Positions 5,369 through 6,867 of a stretch of DNA of 6,867 nt are shown here, one piece after another (the first letter of the stretch is position 1; each line of letters begins with the position of its first letter). Source of the stretch: Caldilinea sp. (GTDB taxonomy: Bacteria; Chloroflexota; Anaerolineae; Caldilineales; Caldilineaceae); assembly GCA_026389955.1 (NCBI GenBank), contig JAPLGY010000610.1:2513-9379 (forward strand), read 5' to 3'. The notes beneath the pieces were generated by a model, which saw nothing but the letters and a program-made list of their open reading frames with translations, ran no database searches and had not been told where the DNA came from. A program made the position numbers and the translations under genes.

Positions 5369-6757
5369 ATGTCTGCTCACTTTTCTCGCCGTCAGATGTT
5401 ACAAATGATGGGAATGACAGCACTGGCCACCGGGCTTGCCAGCTGTGCCGTGCCCATCGCTCCGGCCGCTGGCCCGGCCCCAGCCTCCGAGCCACTGAAA
5501 CTGCTCTGGTGGACTGCGCCGCTCTACCCGGGTGGGGCAGACGGCACAGACCCGGACGCCGAAGCCGACGTCTACCCCAAAATTCTGGCCCAAAAATACC
5601 AGGATCAAAATCCCAACGTCGAAGTCTCGCTCGAGGTCATCCCCTTTGCCGACCAGGGGGTGCAAAAAGTGGTGGCGGCCAAGGCGTCGGGGACGCAGCC
5701 CAATGCAGTCTATATGGATGCCAGCTACGACCAATTTGGCAACGGCTGGTTCATCGCAATCGACAGCTACATCGACGAGGAAGACCGGGCCGACATCTAC
5801 GACTGGGCGTGGGGGATGCAATCCTACCAGGGGAGCGTCTACGGGTGGCCTTGGTTTATCGACCCTGTCCCATGGGCCATTGTCAACAAGAAGGTTTTTG
5901 AAGAGGCAGGGGCGCTGGATCTGCTGCCGGCCGACCCTGACCGTTCCTGGAGCTGGGACCAGTATCTGGCGGCCATCCAGGCGACGACCTTCGAGCGGGC
6001 AGATGGCAGCCCGGTCTACGGTTCTGGTCTGACCGGGGCTGAAGGGGGATATTTCTACTGGCCGATGCTGGAAAACTTTGGTGCGCAGATGTGGGACGAG
6101 TCGGGTCGGTGGACGGCAGACAGCCCCGAGGCGGCAGCCGGGCTTCAGTATCTGCTCGATCTGCAGGAAGTGCACAAGGTGCTGGTGCCAGGGGTAGCGG
6201 GGATGAAATTGAACAGCCTGAGCGGCGACTTCTTCGACAACGGGCGGTTGGGGGTGCTCAACTGGTTTGGAGGGAAAAACGGGGCGGTGCGCCAGGGGCT
6301 GGAGAGCGGCTCGATCACAGCCCCGATGGAGGCCTATGTCTGCAAACCACCGAGCCTCTCCCCAGAGACGACCATCATGTTTACTGGTTCCAAAACCCAT
6401 TACCCGATGATGCCCGACAGCCAGGATGCGGGGATCCTGGATGCGACTGTGGCTTTCACCAAATTCCTGGTCAGCCCAGAGAATGGCCGTGCCATCTCGC
6501 GAATCGGGGTGCGTTCGGTGCGCCGCAGCGGGGCCGACTGGTTTGCCAATACCAACGACCCCAACGAGCTCTTCATCGACAAGGCCATCGGGGAGATGAG
6601 CATGAAGCTCTGGTCTTCGCCGACCCCTGCCTACAACTGGTCTGTCATGCACCAGGAATGGCTGACCGCCGTGCAGTCGGTCTTCAACCTGGAAAAGACG
6701 CCAGGAGAGGCGCTGGCAGATGTGACACAGAAGCTGAACATGCTGGCCGGTCTCTGA
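5369..6757 (+). CDS. Extracellular solute-binding lipoprotein, family 1 (carbohydrate ABC importer)
   Basis: A 462-residue ligand-binding component of an ABC sugar importer (SBP_bac_1-like), tethered outside the membrane. Seen: an N-terminal twin-arginine motif FSRRQML (5-11), a hydrophobic stretch to about residue 24, and lipobox LASC with C26 as the lipidated cysteine, followed by an Ala/Pro-rich linker. The mature part starts LKLLWWTAPLYPGG, then YQDQNPNVEVSLEVIPF, the usual 'alignment' strand of this family. YGWPWFIDPVPWAIVNKKVFEEAG is the typical hinge-side segment; NFGAQMWDESGRWTADSPEAAAGLQYLLDL is a classic family block; GRLGVLNWFGG and the C-terminal FTKFLVSPENGRAISRIGVRSVRR follow. 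The length is normal. Many aromatic residues (Trp, Tyr) are consistent with a sugar-binding cleft. It lies 20 bases after the esterase gene and is probably co-transcribed with it. The specific sugar is unknown. Confidence 0.93.
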   Translation: MSAHFSRRQMLQMMGMTALATGLASCAVPIAPAAGPAPASEPLKLLWWTAPLYPGGADGTDPDAEADVYPKILAQKYQDQNPNVEVSLEVIPFADQGVQKVVAAKASGTQPNAVYMDASYDQFGNGWFIAIDSYIDEEDRADIYDWAWGMQSYQGSVYGWPWFIDPVPWAIVNKKVFEEAGALDLLPADPDRSWSWDQYLAAIQATTFERADGSPVYGSGLTGAEGGYFYWPMLENFGAQMWDESGRWTADSPEAAAGLQYLLDLQEVHKVLVPGVAGMKLNSLSGDFFDNGRLGVLNWFGGKNGAVRQGLESGSITAPMEAYVCKPPSLSPETTIMFTGSKTHYPMMPDSQDAGILDATVAFTKFLVSPENGRAISRIGVRSVRRSGADWFANTNDPNELFIDKAIGEMSMKLWSSPTPAYNWSVMHQEWLTAVQSVFNLEKTPGEALADVTQKLNMLAGL

Positions 6758-6784
6758 CCGCTGCCAGAGGAAGCTTGGTCAGCA

Positions 6785-6821
6785 GCCCTGCCCACCTGTT
6801 CGCTGCCCAGGTGGGCAGGGC
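6785..6821. terminator. Strong intercistronic hairpin after the binding-protein gene (no U-tract)
   Basis: GCCCTGCCCACCTG (6785-6798) pairs perfectly over 14 bp with CAGGTGGGCAGGGC (6808-6821), around a nine-base loop, 27 bases after the stop. There is no run of T after it, so it is unlikely to be a full intrinsic terminator. Such stems after a binding-protein gene commonly protect the upstream mRNA or attenuate reading into the permease genes, making binding protein more abundant than permease. That role is inferred from position and known examples such as malE-malF. Confidence 0.7.
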
Positions 6822-6849
6822 CATAGAAAGGAAATACAGGTCGATCCGT

Positions 6850-6867
6850 ATGTCACCGGTCAGACAC
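6850..6867 (+). CDS. Possible start of the next gene, probably an ABC permease (cut by window edge)
   Basis: ATG at 6850-6852 gives MSPVRH before the window ends. A weak AGG nine bases upstream and a stronger AAAGGA 17 bases upstream precede it. Family-1 binding-protein genes are usually followed by two permease genes, so a permease is the expected product. Six residues cannot show it; the call rests on gene order alone. Confidence 0.35.

Noticed and set aside
5399..6652. A 417-codon minus-strand frame opposite the solute-binding protein
   Set aside because: It has no recognisable domain, its composition is odd (many Pro, Arg, His and Gly), and the plus strand here carries a complete, recognisable binding protein. 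GC-rich third positions leave long antisense frames.

Overview
The window is a GC-rich bacterial locus (clearly above 60% GC in coding DNA by eye, with a much more AT-rich gap around 3000-3200). It holds two divergent gene sets that look like a sugar or sugar-acid uptake and catabolism cluster. The solute-binding protein has a combined twin-arginine and lipoprotein signal, and the genes start with both ATG and GTG. Together with a large two-domain esterase and a Gfo/Idh/MocA oxidoreductase, this recalls Chloroflexota (Caldilinea/Anaerolineae-like) or similar heterotrophs. That placement is an impression from memory, not a test.

Left arm, minus strand, read from about 2990 down to 1: an extended-SDR 'NAD-dependent epimerase/dehydratase' homologue, then a dihydrodipicolinate synthase/N-acetylneuraminate lyase (DapA)-type TIM-barrel protein whose ATG overlaps the epimerase stop by one base, then (20 bases on) a Gfo/Idh/MocA oxidoreductase that runs off the left edge. 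The tight spacing and good Shine-Dalgarno sequences argue for one operon. Right arm, plus strand, from 3252: a ~700-residue protein with two alpha/beta-hydrolase-like domains (only the C-terminal one has a catalytic triad), then a family-1 extracellular solute-binding lipoprotein, a strong intercistronic hairpin, and the first codons of what is probably a transporter permease at the right edge.

The 262-base gap (2990-3251) holds two well-formed sigma70-type promoters facing outwards (TTGACA-17-TAAAAT leftwards, TTGACG-17-TATGAT rightwards). A compact set of ATTTGC/GCAAAT half-sites lies on the rightward -10 and start point and looks like an operator. No regulator gene lies in the window.

Proposed joint role (inference): an ABC importer brings in an esterified or lactonised sugar derivative, the hydrolase, which has no signal peptide, removes the ester inside the cell, and the oxidoreductase and Schiff-base aldolase-type enzyme process the product. 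The substrate cannot be named from sequence.

The oddest gene is the epimerase homologue. The stretch that should carry the first beta strand and the glycine-rich NAD loop is absent, the SDR catalytic Lys is Cys, and a perfect small hairpin sits exactly where the missing segment would join. No RNA genes, insertion sequences, CRISPR arrays or origins were seen.
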